Numbered from the stretch's first letter, positions 50,990 through 59,973 are shown. The stretch: DNA of 64,000 nt from Saccharopolyspora spinosa NRRL 18395 (GCF_000194155.1 NZ_GL877878.1:980974-1044973), one strand, 5' to 3'. Numbers and translations are program-made. Notes: a model not told the origin generated them from the letters alone.

Positions 50990-51048
50990 GTGAGCCCTTC
51001 GGGTACGGATGGTATAGGCAACCTCCGAACCTAGCCGCTCACGTGCGC
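50984..51048. repeat. 12-bp inverted repeat around the transposase promoter
   Basis: GCGCACGTGAGC (50984-50995) and GCTCACGTGCGC (51037-51048) are exact complements 41 bases apart. The left arm covers the transposase start codon. It could be an operator pair or form an RNA hairpin that hides the start codon when the element is read from outside promoters. Confidence 0.7.
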
Positions 51049-51121
51049 CCTAATTCCCGCAGGTCGCACCCGCACATTCCGTTACCAAGCAATGATAATC
51101 CGTCTGCTCCTCGCCGACTTA

Positions 51122-51154
51122 CACCCACGGAAAGCCGAGGAGAGGGACTGACGT
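51122..51154. repeat. Right terminal inverted repeat and target duplication of the ISL3 element
   Basis: Right inverted repeat 51122-51146 ends GAGGAGAGGG; ACTGACGT at 51147-51154 is the second copy of the target duplication. Confidence 0.85.
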
Positions 51155-51271
51155 TCGGCCCCGGCCTGCGGGCTGGTTGACCCGGTCGGCTGACGGCGCG
51201 GCGCTCACCGCTCGTCCGGGAAACGCAACTGGCCCGGGCTTTTGGGACCGGGAACGGTTCGTCGTCCGGGG

Positions 51272-52441
51272 TCAGTCGAACGGGGTGCCGACGTAGTTCT
51301 CGGCGAGCAGCGTGCGCCCGGCGCGGGAGCGGGTGACCGTGTCGAGCTCCGCGATCTGCCGGTTCAGGTCGAAGCCGCTGGCCTCCGGCATGCGGTGCAG
51401 CATCGACGTCATCCACCACGAGAAGTGCTGCGCCCGCCAGACCCGGGGTAGTGCGGTGTCGGTGTAGGCGTCGAGCGCGGTGCGGACGCCAGCGGCGAAG
51501 AAGCGGGTCATGGCGCGGGAGAGCACGTGCACGTCGGCGATGGCCAGGTTCATTCCCTTCGCACCGGTAGGCGGCACGGTGTGCGCGGCGTCGCCGGCCA
51601 GGAACAGGCGACCGTGCTGCATCGGCTCGCAGACGAAGCTGCGGAACGGCAGCACCGACTTGGAGAAAATCGGGCCCTCCTTGATCTCCGCGCCGTCGAC
51701 CCGGGTGCGCAGCTCCTGCCAGATCCGGTCGTCGGACCAGTCGTGGACGTTGTCGTTCGGCTCGACCTGCAGGTAGTGCCGCTGCACGGTCGCGGATCGG
51801 GTGCTGATCAGCGCGAAGCCGTTGCGGTGGTGCGCGTAGATCAGTTCGTCGGAGGACCGCGGCGCCTCGGCGAGGATGCCGAACCAGGCGAACGGGTACT
51901 GGCGGAAGTGGTCCTGCCGGGGTTCGGGGGACGGGATGAGGTAGCGGGTCATGGTCCGCGAACCGTCGCAACCGGCGACCAGCCCGCAGGTCAGCTCCTG
52001 CTCGACGCCGTCCTGGGTGAAGCCGATAGTGGGCGCGTCGCCGGTGATGCCCTTCACCTGCACGCCGGAGACGCCGAAGCGGATGTCGCCGCCGTCGGCG
52101 AGCCGCTTGGCGATCAGGTCCTTGAGGACCTCGTGCTGCGGGTAGATAGTGACACCGCGGCCGCCGGTGAGGTCGGTGAAGTCGATGCGGTGGCCACGGC
52201 CGCAGAAGCGCAGCTCGATGCCTTCGTGCACCATGCCCAGCTGCCGGACGCGGTCGCCGACGCCGGTCTCGGTCATCAGGTCCACCGAGCTCTGCTCCAG
52301 CACGCCCGCGCGGATGGTGCCCTCGATCTCCTCGCGGCTGCGGGTGTCGATGACGACGGAGTCGACGCCGTGCTGGTGCAGCAGGTGCGAGAGCATCAGC
52401 CCCGCGGGTCCCGCCCCGACGATCCCGACCTGGATCTGCAT
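51272..52441 (-). CDS. pobA: 4-hydroxybenzoate 3-monooxygenase
   Basis: A 389-residue class A flavoprotein hydroxylase that converts 4-hydroxybenzoate to protocatechuate with NAD(P)H and O2. VGIVGAGPAGLMLSHLLHQHG is the FAD dinucleotide loop, CGLVAGCDGSRTMTR the DG motif, and LFLAGDAAHTVPPTGAKGMNLAI the second FAD motif with GDAAH. DSVVIDTRSREEIEGTIRAGVLEQ is typical of PobA. ATG 52441 (MQIQVGIVG) has AGGAAAC upstream. The neighbouring LacI relic and intergenic region give no pcaGH genes, so downstream steps are encoded elsewhere. Confidence 0.93.
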   Translation of the reverse strand: MQIQVGIVGAGPAGLMLSHLLHQHGVDSVVIDTRSREEIEGTIRAGVLEQSSVDLMTETGVGDRVRQLGMVHEGIELRFCGRGHRIDFTDLTGGRGVTIYPQHEVLKDLIAKRLADGGDIRFGVSGVQVKGITGDAPTIGFTQDGVEQELTCGLVAGCDGSRTMTRYLIPSPEPRQDHFRQYPFAWFGILAEAPRSSDELIYAHHRNGFALISTRSATVQRHYLQVEPNDNVHDWSDDRIWQELRTRVDGAEIKEGPIFSKSVLPFRSFVCEPMQHGRLFLAGDAAHTVPPTGAKGMNLAIADVHVLSRAMTRFFAAGVRTALDAYTDTALPRVWRAQHFSWWMTSMLHRMPEASGFDLNRQIAELDTVTRSRAGRTLLAENYVGTPFD

Positions 52442-52590
52442 TAGCCGTTTCCTTTCTCCACGCCCCTGCCGAAGGCGGTGCACCCAGATGTGACCGCCGC
52501 CGCAGGTCGAACCCAACCATCGATTGGAAAGCCGTGGAGAAGGAACGCCCCTTTCCGTTCACCGGAAACCCCGTCGCTGAACAGGGTGTT

Positions 52591-52690
52591 TCAGCGCGTA
52601 GCGGCAGGACCGGTCGAACCGCGCACGACGAGCTGGGTGGGCAGCCGATGCTTGCGCGGCAGGTGCCGTTCGCCTACCGGAAGACCAGGG
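52591..52690 (-). pseudogene. LacI-family regulator C-terminal relic
   Basis: The complement reads LPVGERHLPRKHRLPTQLVV then RGSTGPAATR and a stop, which matches the C-terminal end of LacI/PurR regulators (LPTxLVVRxST). No DNA-binding or ligand domain precedes it. The surrounding 52442-52726 otherwise shows no gene. Confidence 0.55.
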
Positions 52691-52726
52691 CGCGCAAATG
52701 CTTGCCAACACCCTTGCCGAAACGGA

Positions 52727-53005
52727 TCAGCCGGGTTCACCGCGGCTCTTGCGGTGGGCGACCCAGCCGAAGTCGACGAGGGCGGTCACGGCCAGCACGA
52801 TCAGCGCCCAGCCCAGCCAGGCCAGTTCCGGCACGAACAGGAACACCAGCACGGCCGCACCAGTGCAGAACACCACGCCGAATCCGGCCAGCCAGAGCCG
52901 CAGGGTCAGGGCGCTGCGCGCGTAGGGCGCTCCGGCGAAGCCAGCCATCGGGTCGTGGTAGCCGGGCAGCCCTCGCTCGTAGTCCTCGCGCTTGCGCTTC
53001 GGCAC
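52727..53005 (-). CDS. Small two-helix membrane protein, unknown function
   Basis: A 92-residue protein with a basic, soluble N-terminus (MPKRKREDYERG) and two hydrophobic helices (LTLRLWLAGFGVVFCTGAAV and LAWLGWALIVLAVTALVDFG), ending in a charged tail HRKSRGEPG. I do not recognise a family with a known role; similar small proteins occur in actinobacteria. It lies between a LacI relic and a flavoprotein relic on the opposite strand. Confidence 0.65.
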   Translation of the reverse strand: MPKRKREDYERGLPGYHDPMAGFAGAPYARSALTLRLWLAGFGVVFCTGAAVLVFLFVPELAWLGWALIVLAVTALVDFGWVAHRKSRGEPG

Positions 53006-53009
53006 GCCT

Positions 53010-53392
53010 CCCGGCTACCCGCTTCCCCGGCGACCCGAACCGCTACCCGGTTCGCGACGACGTGGTCGAGTACCTGCGCGCCCGCTCCTCGGTCTTCGAG
53101 ATCCGCACCGGACAGCAGGTGGTCGTGGTGGGCGCGGGCAATTTGGTGGTGCAGATCGCTGTGGAGCTTGCCGCACGCGCGCGTCAGCCTGGCCACCCGA
53201 AAGCCGGTGCGGTACGCCACGAACGAGCCGGTGCCCGGTGACTCCCGGTTCTGGTCGGTGCTGGCGACGTTCGGACGGATCCCGCTGGGCCCGCGGTTCC
53301 GGCCCGGCAGCATCCCGGTGCTCGACAACGGCGGCCACCGCGCGGCAATCGAAAGCGTCGCCCGGAAGCTGTCGCGGGCTCAGGACGCGTAG
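53010..53392 (+). pseudogene. Flavoprotein monooxygenase (CzcO-like) relic
   Basis: One frame gives FPGDPNRYPVRDDVVEYLRA then SSVFEIRTGQQVVVVGAGNLVVQIAVELA, the class B monooxygenase region running into its NADPH loop; the protein between these two is shorter than normal, so DNA is missing. Near 53165 the frame shifts and continues ARVSLATRKPVRYATNEPVP, RFWSVLATFGRIPLGPRF and SIPVLDNGGHRAAIESVARK to a stop inside the convergent regulator gene. It lacks the FAD loop and C-terminus. Confidence 0.72.
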
Positions 53393-53943
53393 GGGTCGGG
53401 CTCGATGTGGACGTCCGTGGTGCGATCCATCCGGTAGCCGACCCCGCGAACCGTGGTGATCAGGTCCAGGTCCGGCCCGAGTTTGCTGCGGATTCGCCGG
53501 ACGTGCACGTCCACCGTGCGGGTGCTCGGCGTGCTGTTCAGGTGCCAGACGGCGTTGAGCAGCGAGCCCCGCCGGTGCACCCGCCCCGGGTTCTCGCACA
53601 AGAACAGCAGCAGGTCGAACTCCAGCCGCGTGAAGTCGATGTTCGTCCCGTCGGCCCGCACCACCCGGCGCGGGGCGACCAGGATGCGCAGGGCGGCCTC
53701 CGTCGGAGCGGGCAGCGACCGCAACCGCGGCGCCTCCGGCCTGGCCTGGATCTCCACAGTGGACTGGTCGGGGACGTCCGCCAAGGAGCGCAGTTTCCGG
53801 GCGAAATCGCGTTCCAGCGTGGCGAGATCTCGTTGCGGGACGACGAACCGGGCGGTCACCTCGATCACCGCACCGTCCTCCAGCGGACGCGCCTCCGGGG
53901 ACTCCGGACCCACCGGCTCCCGGAAAGCAGCTTCCAGCGTCAT
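53380..53943 (-). CDS. OmpR/PhoB-type winged-helix DNA-binding protein without receiver domain
   Basis: A 187-residue protein. The C-terminal 95 residues are a Trans_reg_C winged helix: IDFTRLEFDLLLFLCENPGRV, LLNAVWHLN, TRTVDVHVRRIRSKLG and ITTVRGVGYRM. The N-terminal 85 residues (IEVTARFVVPQRDLATLERD) are not a phosphoreceiver and lack its Asp; they form an unknown domain. It may bind DNA without a kinase. ATG 53943 follows GGAGAG. No sensor kinase gene is adjacent; the 53944-54241 region upstream has no recognisable gene. Confidence 0.82.
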   Translation of the reverse strand: MTLEAAFREPVGPESPEARPLEDGAVIEVTARFVVPQRDLATLERDFARKLRSLADVPDQSTVEIQARPEAPRLRSLPAPTEAALRILVAPRRVVRADGTNIDFTRLEFDLLLFLCENPGRVHRRGSLLNAVWHLNSTPSTRTVDVHVRRIRSKLGPDLDLITTVRGVGYRMDRTTDVHIEPDPYAS

Positions 53944-54241
53944 GGCACAGCTCTCCGTCTCATCGCGATGCCGGGGTCCACCGGCACCGATGCGAACAAC
54001 AGCACCTCGGCGGCAGGTCACCGGCGAGGCGAGGGCAACCCGGCGGCATGCGGCTCGGACGAGCAGCGGGGCAACGCCGGGGCAGGGGAGATCAAGTGCG
54101 CGGACAAGCCGCGGAAGCGACCCACAACAGGTCGATGTGCGCGCGCTGCACGAGCAGCGGTCCAGGCGTCATGACATTGATCAAAGCACCGGCGACAACT
54201 TCCGTCAAAGCCGTTCAAAAGGTGGGAAACGGCTGGCCGGA

Positions 54242-54724
54242 TCAGCGGCGGAAGCGTTGCCACCAAGGGGTTTTCCGCGGTGCGGGCTCGTTCGGTGCGG
54301 ATGCTGGGCTCCGCTGCGGCTCGGGCCGGTCGGCGCGCCACCGGGCCACCACGTCGTCGACGTGCACCGGTCCGACGGCCACCTGCGGTCCGGTCGGTGC
54401 GCGGAGGTATTCGACGATGCGGCGGTTCAGGTCCGCTGCCACGTCGCGGACGGCCCGCTCGGTGGTCAGGTCGCGAACGGTTTCGGGCAGCCGCTCGACC
54501 TCCTTGCGTAGCTGCAGTGGAGTGGGCAGCAGGGCATCGCCGGACACCCCCTCACGGCGGATGTGCTCCTTGACCCACCACTGGTCGTCGAGCGGTGCGC
54601 CCGCACCGGGCAGCGGCTTGCCCGCGCCGGGCAGGTCGTCGAAGTCACCGCGATCCTGGGCGGTGCGGATCTGCTTCTCGATCCATGATTCGAACGTGAC
54701 ACCGGGTGGCTTGCGCTCGGTCAT
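54242..54724 (-). CDS. DUF1992 (DnaJ-homologue-like) protein
   Basis: A 160-residue protein with the DUF1992 signature FESWIEKQIRTAQDRGDFDDLPGAGKPLPG, followed by WWVKEHIRREGVSGDALLP and a helical region. Function of the family is unknown; one eukaryotic relative is called DnaJ homologue subfamily C member 28. The end is proline- and arginine-rich. ATG 54724 is chosen because MTERKPP is the usual beginning; GTG 54742 would add six residues. It is 40 bases downstream of the DinB-like gene and may share its transcript. Confidence 0.8.
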   Translation of the reverse strand: MTERKPPGVTFESWIEKQIRTAQDRGDFDDLPGAGKPLPGAGAPLDDQWWVKEHIRREGVSGDALLPTPLQLRKEVERLPETVRDLTTERAVRDVAADLNRRIVEYLRAPTGPQVAVGPVHVDDVVARWRADRPEPQRSPASAPNEPAPRKTPWWQRFRR

Positions 54725-54764
54725 GACGCGATTGTCCGCCACCGCGCTGCCCCGGTGCCACCCG

Positions 54765-55277
54765 CTATCCGGTGCGTTCGACGATGCCGCGGATGAAGGC
54801 GGCCTGGCCGGCGTGCTGGAGGCCGTCGGCGATCACGCTGACCAGCCGCACACCGAGGGTGACCGGGGGAGTCCACCCGGCGTCCACGACCTCGGCCAGG
54901 CCGTCGTCGGTCAGCTCCGAGACGAAGGCGACCGTCTGCGCGTGGACGGCGTCGTGGTAGCCGGTCAGCAGCTCACCGGAGTCGACGCGCACCTCGCCGA
55001 CCTCGTCGGGGTCGTGGCCGTAACCGATGTCCTCATGCGTGAACGGCAACCCGAAGCGCCCCAGCCAGTCCTGCGCGGTCCAGGCCTGCTCCGCCTCGGC
55101 GACGTCCGAGACGTGGTCGTCCTGCACCCGGGTGAGGTGCCACACCAGCCAGGCGATGGAGTTGGCCTCCGGATCGACCCGGTACGTCAGCTGGTCGGGA
55201 GCCAGGCCCGAGACGGTCTCGTGCACCACTTCGCGGATTCGGCTGAACGCATCGACGAGCACCTCGGCGCTGGACAT
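54765..55277 (-). CDS. DinB/DUF664-family protein
   Basis: A 170-residue four-helix-bundle protein. Metal-type histidines occur in SIAWLVWHLTRVQDDH and DGLQHAGQAAFIRGI, the H..H..H triad of the DinB/DUF664 group, which includes bacillithiol- and mycothiol-dependent transferases. It may move a thiol cofactor onto an electrophile; the exact reaction is unknown. AGGAG nine bases upstream supports ATG 55277 rather than the longer open frame. Confidence 0.82.
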   Translation of the reverse strand: MSSAEVLVDAFSRIREVVHETVSGLAPDQLTYRVDPEANSIAWLVWHLTRVQDDHVSDVAEAEQAWTAQDWLGRFGLPFTHEDIGYGHDPDEVGEVRVDSGELLTGYHDAVHAQTVAFVSELTDDGLAEVVDAGWTPPVTLGVRLVSVIADGLQHAGQAAFIRGIVERTG

Positions 55278-55363
55278 TCGGCACGCTCCTGTCGGCGAGT
55301 CGGAACCGGTCTGCGCCACGGTACGACCGCCGCCGGGATCCGGCAGCAGATCCACAGTGGACG

Positions 55364-56206
55364 CTACCCGGGCAGCACGCCCACCCCGGCCACCGCGCGG
55401 CTCTCCCGCGCCTGCTTGTCGGTGACCGGCCGGTCGGGCCGCCAGGCCGAGGTGAACACCAGGCCCGGCTCGACCATCTCGTAGCCGTCGAACAGGGCCG
55501 CGACCTGCTCCGGGTTGCGCAGGTGCAACGGGTGGGTGCTGGACTGGTATAGCTCGATGGCCTCCACGACCTCGCCCGGCCAGTACTCCGGCGTCAGGCT
55601 GTGCGACAGCGCCAGGTAGCTGCCGGGTGCGCACGCCCGCCGGTAACTGGCGATGATCCCGGTCGGGTCATCGGCATCCGGGATGAACGGGAACACGGAG
55701 ATCATCAGCACCGCCACCGGCCGGGAGAGATCAAGCAACCGCCGGGCGTCGGGGTGGCCCAGCACGAGGTCCGGGTGCCGCAGGTCCGCGCGGATGATGG
55801 TGGCCAGGTCGTTGCCCGCGAGCATCCGCTGCGACTGAGCGACCGCCACCGGCTCGTGGTCGACGTAGACGACCCGCGCCGCGGGGTCCAGGCCCTGGGC
55901 GATCTCGTGCACGTTGCCGACGGTCGGGATGCCGGAACCGAGGTCGAGGAACTGGCTGACGCCCGCCTCTTCGACCAGGTTCCGCACCGCGCGCTGCAGG
56001 AACGCCCGGTTCTCCTGCGCGAACGTGCGGGTCTCGGGCAGCACCGCCAGCACCCGGTCGGCGGCCTCGCGGTCCGCGGCGAAATTGTGCGCCCCGCCCA
56101 GGTAGTAGTCGTACATGCGGGCCGGATTGGCGCGGCTGCGGTTTACCCCGGCCAGGCTCGCGAACAGCTCGGCCTGGGCGGGATCCTGCCCCGGATAGCC
56201 CTGCAT
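55364..56206 (-). CDS. SAM-dependent methyltransferase-like protein (DUF574)
   Basis: A 280-residue DUF574 protein (PF04672), a family expanded in actinobacteria. PARMYDYYLGGAHNFAADREAA is its hallmark, QFLDLGSGIPTVGNVHEIAQ the SAM motif I, and VVYVDHEPVAVAQSQRML motif II. Substrates are unknown; many lie near regulatory or secondary-metabolite genes. It starts at ATG 56206, 67 bases after the CobW-like gene on the same strand. Confidence 0.88.
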   Translation of the reverse strand: MQGYPGQDPAQAELFASLAGVNRSRANPARMYDYYLGGAHNFAADREAADRVLAVLPETRTFAQENRAFLQRAVRNLVEEAGVSQFLDLGSGIPTVGNVHEIAQGLDPAARVVYVDHEPVAVAQSQRMLAGNDLATIIRADLRHPDLVLGHPDARRLLDLSRPVAVLMISVFPFIPDADDPTGIIASYRRACAPGSYLALSHSLTPEYWPGEVVEAIELYQSSTHPLHLRNPEQVAALFDGYEMVEPGLVFTSAWRPDRPVTDKQARESRAVAGVGVLPG

Positions 56207-56273
56207 GGCCGCCCCTCCCAGTGTCGCGTCTTGATCGTCTGTAGGCTGCCCGCGCGAGTCCGCTTCCGCAAGG

Positions 56274-57302
56274 TCAGGAGCGCGTGTACTTCAGCACGTC
56301 CAGCATGCTGTGCTCGTCGGACCGGTCCGGTTCGCCCAGGCAAGCGGTCAGGCCGCTGCGGACCCGGTCCTGGTCGAGGCCAGAGCCGATCACCACGAGC
56401 TGGGTCCGCCGCGGCTCGTCCCGGCGCCAGCGCGTGCGGTGGAAACGCAGGAAGTCGCCGACGGTGTGCAGGGTGAACTTCTGCCCGTGGCCCGGCGCGC
56501 CGAAGTGGACCTGGCCCTTCATCCGGTAGATCCCGGCCGGGCGGTCGTCCAGGAACCGCATCAGCGCCCGCGGATCCACCGGGCTGTCGGCCGTGAACTC
56601 CACGCTCTCGTACGCGGCGTGCAGATGCTCGTGGCAGTCGTCGACCGGGTCGGCCAGCAGTTCGTCGAAGGACAGCTGGCGCGCGGTGTCCCGCCGTTCC
56701 CGGACCGCTTCGCGGTCGAACAGCAACGTCGGGTCGACGCGGCCGTGGTCGGTCGGCAGGACCGGCTTCCCGTCGGCGAGCCCGCGCACCAGTTCCGCCA
56801 GCCGCCGCTGGTCGGACTCGTCGACGCGATCGATCTTGTTCAGCAACACCAGATCGGCGAAGCGCAGGTGCTGGTCGATCTCGGGGTGCCGCCGCCGGGT
56901 GGTGTCGAACTCCGCGGCGTCGACCACCTCGACCAGCCCGCCGTAGCCGAGGCGGGGGTTCGCGCTGTTCAGCAGCAGCCGGACCATGCCGCGCGGGTCG
57001 GCCAGCCCGCTGGACTCGATCACGATCACGTCGATGTCGCTGCCGGGCCGCGCGAGCTTGGCCAGCAGATCGTCGAGCCCGCGGGCGTCGACGGCGCAGC
57101 ACAGGCAGCCGTTGCCCAGCGAGACGGTGGAGTCGACCTGGCCCGCGACGCTCAGCGCATCTATGTTGATCTTCCCGAAGTCGTTGACCACGACGCCGAT
57201 CCGGGCACCCTGCGGGTTGCGCAGCAGGTGGTTCAGGAGACTGGTCTTCCCGGCTCCGAGGAACCCCGCGACGATGACCACCGGGATCGGTTGCCGAACC
57301 AA
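56274..57302 (-). CDS. CobW-family G3E GTPase (metallochaperone)
   Basis: A 342-residue GTPase. Walker A is VAGFLGAGKTSLLNHLL, the metal motif GNGCLCCAVDARG (CxCC), the switch EsSGLADPRG, and the G4-type LLNKIDRVD. The C-terminal CobW_C domain contains GQKFTLHTVGDFLRFHRTRW. These proteins deliver Zn, Co or other metals to target enzymes. TTG 57302 after AAGGCAGG is the best start, just before the conserved beta strand; no ATG fits. No Zur-like box was seen. It follows the RNase Z gene by 52 bases. Confidence 0.85.
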   Translation of the reverse strand: MVRQPIPVVIVAGFLGAGKTSLLNHLLRNPQGARIGVVVNDFGKINIDALSVAGQVDSTVSLGNGCLCCAVDARGLDDLLAKLARPGSDIDVIVIESSGLADPRGMVRLLLNSANPRLGYGGLVEVVDAAEFDTTRRRHPEIDQHLRFADLVLLNKIDRVDESDQRRLAELVRGLADGKPVLPTDHGRVDPTLLFDREAVRERRDTARQLSFDELLADPVDDCHEHLHAAYESVEFTADSPVDPRALMRFLDDRPAGIYRMKGQVHFGAPGHGQKFTLHTVGDFLRFHRTRWRRDEPRRTQLVVIGSGLDQDRVRSGLTACLGEPDRSDEHSMLDVLKYTRS

Positions 57303-57354
57303 GGAACCTGCCTTCCGCGCGATGACTGCCCGCCCGGCAGCATATCGGCACGCC

Positions 57355-58272
57355 TCAACGGCGCCGCGGCACCGGGACCCGCTGCAGATCTTCGGCCACG
57401 ACCACCGTGCCGTCGAAGACCGCCGCGGCCTCGTCATGGAAGCGCTGCGGGTCCGAGTAGCGCTGCGAGAAGTGCGTCAGCACCAGGCAGCGCACACCGC
57501 ACTCGGCGGCGACCCGGGCCGCCTGGGCGGCGGTGAGGTGGCGGTACTCGTCGGCCAGCCGCGCGTCCTCGTCCAGGAACGTGGATTCGATCACCAGCAG
57601 ATCGGCGCCGTCGGCGACGGTGAACACGCCATCGCACAGCCGGGTGTCCATCACGAACCCGAACCGCTGACCGGGGCGCGGCTCGCTGACCTCCTCCAGC
57701 GCGACCAGGCGGCCGCTGTCCAAGCGGAGCGTGCGCTCCCGCTGGAGCTTCCCGATGGCGGCCCCGCGCACTCCCAACTCGGCCAACCGCTCGGGCGCCA
57801 TGCGCCGGCTGTCCGGCTCCACCAGCCGGTAACCGAACGTCTCGATGCGGTGGTCCAGCCGCACCGCCTCCAGCCTGCCGAACGGGCCGGTGGCGATCGT
57901 GCCCTCCTGCTCGATCGGCCGCTCCTGCAGGTCAACGACCTCGTCGAACGCTGAGGCGTAGCGAAGGTTGCGGAAGAAACCGGCGCCGCCGGCCGGGAAG
58001 TGCGCGTGCACCGGCCGCCGCAACCGGTCCAGCGAGAGCCGCTGGACCACTCCCGGCACCCCCAGACAGTGGTCGCCGTGGAAGTGGCTGATGCAGATCC
58101 GGTCGATGTCGTGCGCGCTGACCCCAGCGTGGATCATCTGGCGCTGAGCGCCTTCGCCGGGATCGAAGAGGAAGCCGGTGCCGTCCCAGCGCAGCAGGTA
58201 GCCGTTGTGGTTGCGAGACCGCGTAGGCGCTTGGCTCGCCGTGCCGAGCACCACCAGTTCCCGATTGGACAC
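57355..58272 (-). CDS. rnz: Ribonuclease Z
   Basis: A 305-residue metallo-beta-lactamase-fold endonuclease that trims the 3' end of tRNA precursors. [20 protein letters not shown] is the HxHxDH motif, [23 protein letters not shown] the N-terminal fold, [17 protein letters not shown] and [11 protein letters not shown] the later metal ligands. The exosite arm region is short, as in bacterial enzymes. Start ATG 58272, 36 bases after the cytochrome b gene on the same strand. Confidence 0.92.
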   Translation of the reverse strand: MSNRELVVLGTASQAPTRSRNHNGYLLRWDGTGFLFDPGEGAQRQMIHAGVSAHDIDRICISHFHGDHCLGVPGVVQRLSLDRLRRPVHAHFPAGGAGFFRNLRYASAFDEVVDLQERPIEQEGTIATGPFGRLEAVRLDHRIETFGYRLVEPDSRRMAPERLAELGVRGAAIGKLQRERTLRLDSGRLVALEEVSEPRPGQRFGFVMDTRLCDGVFTVADGADLLVIESTFLDEDARLADEYRHLTAAQAARVAAECGVRCLVLTHFSQRYSDPQRFHDEAAAVFDGTVVVAEDLQRVPVPRRR

Positions 58273-58308
58273 GCGCGCACCCTACGGCAACGGCCGGGAC
58301 AACGCCGA

Positions 58309-59973
58309 TCACCGTTCGGGCGCCTGCGGGCGGCCCGAACGGAGTTCGACCTCGGCCTCCCTGGCGGCGCGCTCCTCCTCGGCCTCCCCGCGGCGGGCGG
58401 AGTCGAGCGCCTCGGTCTCCTCGCGCGGATCCGGTATCAGCAGGCTGCCGGGCACCGACCGGCCGGCGGCACCGAGCTGGTTCATCTTCTTCGGCACCGG
58501 GGTGGCCTGGTAAGGCAGCGGCTCGGGGTGGCCGTGTTCGTCGACGGGGCCGAGCGGCTGGTGGACCTCGATGAACTCGCCGTGCGGTAGGCGCTTGATG
58601 ATGCCGGTCTCCACGCCGTGCTCGAGGACCTCGCGGTCGGTGCGTTGCAGGCCCAGGCAGATCCGGTAGGTCACGTAGTAGGCGATCGGCGGCGCGAGCA
58701 GCACGCCGATCCGGCCCGCCCAGGTGGTCATGTTCAACGACAACCCGAACTGGAAGGCGATGACGTCGTTCACCCCGGACAGCAGCACCACCAGGAAGAA
58801 CGTGATTGCCATCATGCCCAGCGCGGTCCGCACCGGCGCGTCGCGCGGTCGCTGCAGCAGGTTGTGGTGCCCGGTGTCGCCGCTGAGCTTGCGCTCCAGG
58901 AACGGGTAGATGATCGCCACGGTGAACACCAGGCCCAGCCCGACGACGAGCGGGAAGAACACCGCCGGAATCATGTACGGGCCCAGGTAGACCTCCCACG
59001 GCGGCCACAACCGCCCCATGCCGTCGGTCCAGATCATGTACCAGTCGGGCTGGGAGGCCGCCGAGATCATCGATGCCACGTAAGGGCCGAAGTTCCAGAT
59101 CGCGTTGATCTGGAAGATGCCGCTCATGATCGCCAGCACGCCGGTGATGATCAGGAACAGCCCGGTGCTCTTGACCGCGAACACCGGCATGATCCGCACG
59201 CCCTCCACATTGGACTCAGTGCGCTTCGGGCCGGGGTACTGGGTGTGCTTCTGGTACCAGACGATCGCCAGGTGCGCCGCCACCAGGCCGAGGATGAGGC
59301 CGGGCAGCAGGAACACGTGGAACAGGTAGAACCGCGGGATGATCTCGGTTCCGGGGAATTCCCCGCCGAAGAGCATCCACTGCAGCCAGGTGCCGATGAC
59401 CGGGACGGAGAGCACGATGCCGGAGGCGATCCGCAGCCCGGTGCCGGACAGCAGGTCATCGGGCAGCGAGTAGCCGATGAAGCCCTCGAACATGCCCAGG
59501 AAGAACAGCAGGATGCCGATGGTCCAGTTCACCTCGCGTGGGCGGCGGAACGCGCCGGTGAAGAAGATCCGGAACATGTGCGCCACGATCGCGGCCATGA
59601 AGATCAGCGCGGCCCAGTGGTGCAGCTGGCGCGCGAACAGCCCGCCGCGGACTTCGAAGGAGATGTCGAGCGTGCTCTCGAACGCCCGCGACATCGTCAC
59701 GCCGCGCAGGTTGTTGAACACGCCGTTGTAGGTCACCTCGGTCATCGACGGGTCGAAGAACCAGGCGAGGTAGGTGCCGGTGAGCACCAGGATGACGAAG
59801 CTGTAGAGCGCGAGCTCGCCGAGCAGGAACGACCAGTTCGACGGGAAGACCTTGCTGATCTGTCGCCGCAACCCGGGAGCCAGGCGGAATCGCTGGTCCG
59901 CCTCGTCCGCCTGGTCGCGGATCCTCCGGAACAGTTTGCTCTCGGGCTTGGTCGGTTGCGTCAACCTGCTCAT
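58309..59973 (-). CDS. qcrB: Cytochrome bc1 complex cytochrome b subunit, solitary copy
   Basis: A 554-residue membrane protein with about eight helices. Heme b ligands lie in [24 protein letters not shown] and in [20 protein letters not shown]; the Qo-site motif is [20 protein letters not shown] (actinobacterial PDWY). It oxidises menaquinol in the actinobacterial bcc-aa3 supercomplex. Usually qcrB follows ctaE, qcrC and qcrA; here none of them is near, so this is probably a second copy or a displaced gene. The C-terminal hydrophilic tail is rich in Glu and Arg. ATG 59973 is chosen over a start at 59988. Confidence 0.9.
   Translation of the reverse strand: MSRLTQPTKPESKLFRRIRDQADEADQRFRLAPGLRRQISKVFPSNWSFLLGELALYSFVILVLTGTYLAWFFDPSMTEVTYNGVFNNLRGVTMSRAFESTLDISFEVRGGLFARQLHHWAALIFMAAIVAHMFRIFFTGAFRRPREVNWTIGILLFFLGMFEGFIGYSLPDDLLSGTGLRIASGIVLSVPVIGTWLQWMLFGGEFPGTEIIPRFYLFHVFLLPGLILGLVAAHLAIVWYQKHTQYPGPKRTESNVEGVRIMPVFAVKSTGLFLIITGVLAIMSGIFQINAIWNFGPYVASMISAASQPDWYMIWTDGMGRLWPPWEVYLGPYMIPAVFFPLVVGLGLVFTVAIIYPFLERKLSGDTGHHNLLQRPRDAPVRTALGMMAITFFLVVLLSGVNDVIAFQFGLSLNMTTWAGRIGVLLAPPIAYYVTYRICLGLQRTDREVLEHGVETGIIKRLPHGEFIEVHQPLGPVDEHGHPEPLPYQATPVPKKMNQLGAAGRSVPGSLLIPDPREETEALDSARRGEAEEERAAREAEVELRSGRPQAPER

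Larger units (their letters stand above)
49770..51146. mobile_element. Complete ISL3-family insertion sequence, 1377 bp
   Basis: The left end begins CCCTCTCCTCACCTTTCTGT and the complement of the right end CCCTCTCCTCGGCTTTCCGT. Over the first 24 positions 21 match, so these are terminal inverted repeats. ACTGACGT flanks both ends as an exact 8-bp duplication. The single gene inside is an intact ISL3 transposase on the minus strand. Intact ends, intact transposase and unmutated duplication suggest a recent insertion. The interrupted DNA shows no gene I can name with confidence. Confidence 0.9.

Noticed and set aside
51039-52562. 507-codon reverse open frame overlapping pobA
   Set aside because: Shifted frame of pobA with Arg-rich translation; the PobA frame has all FAD motifs.
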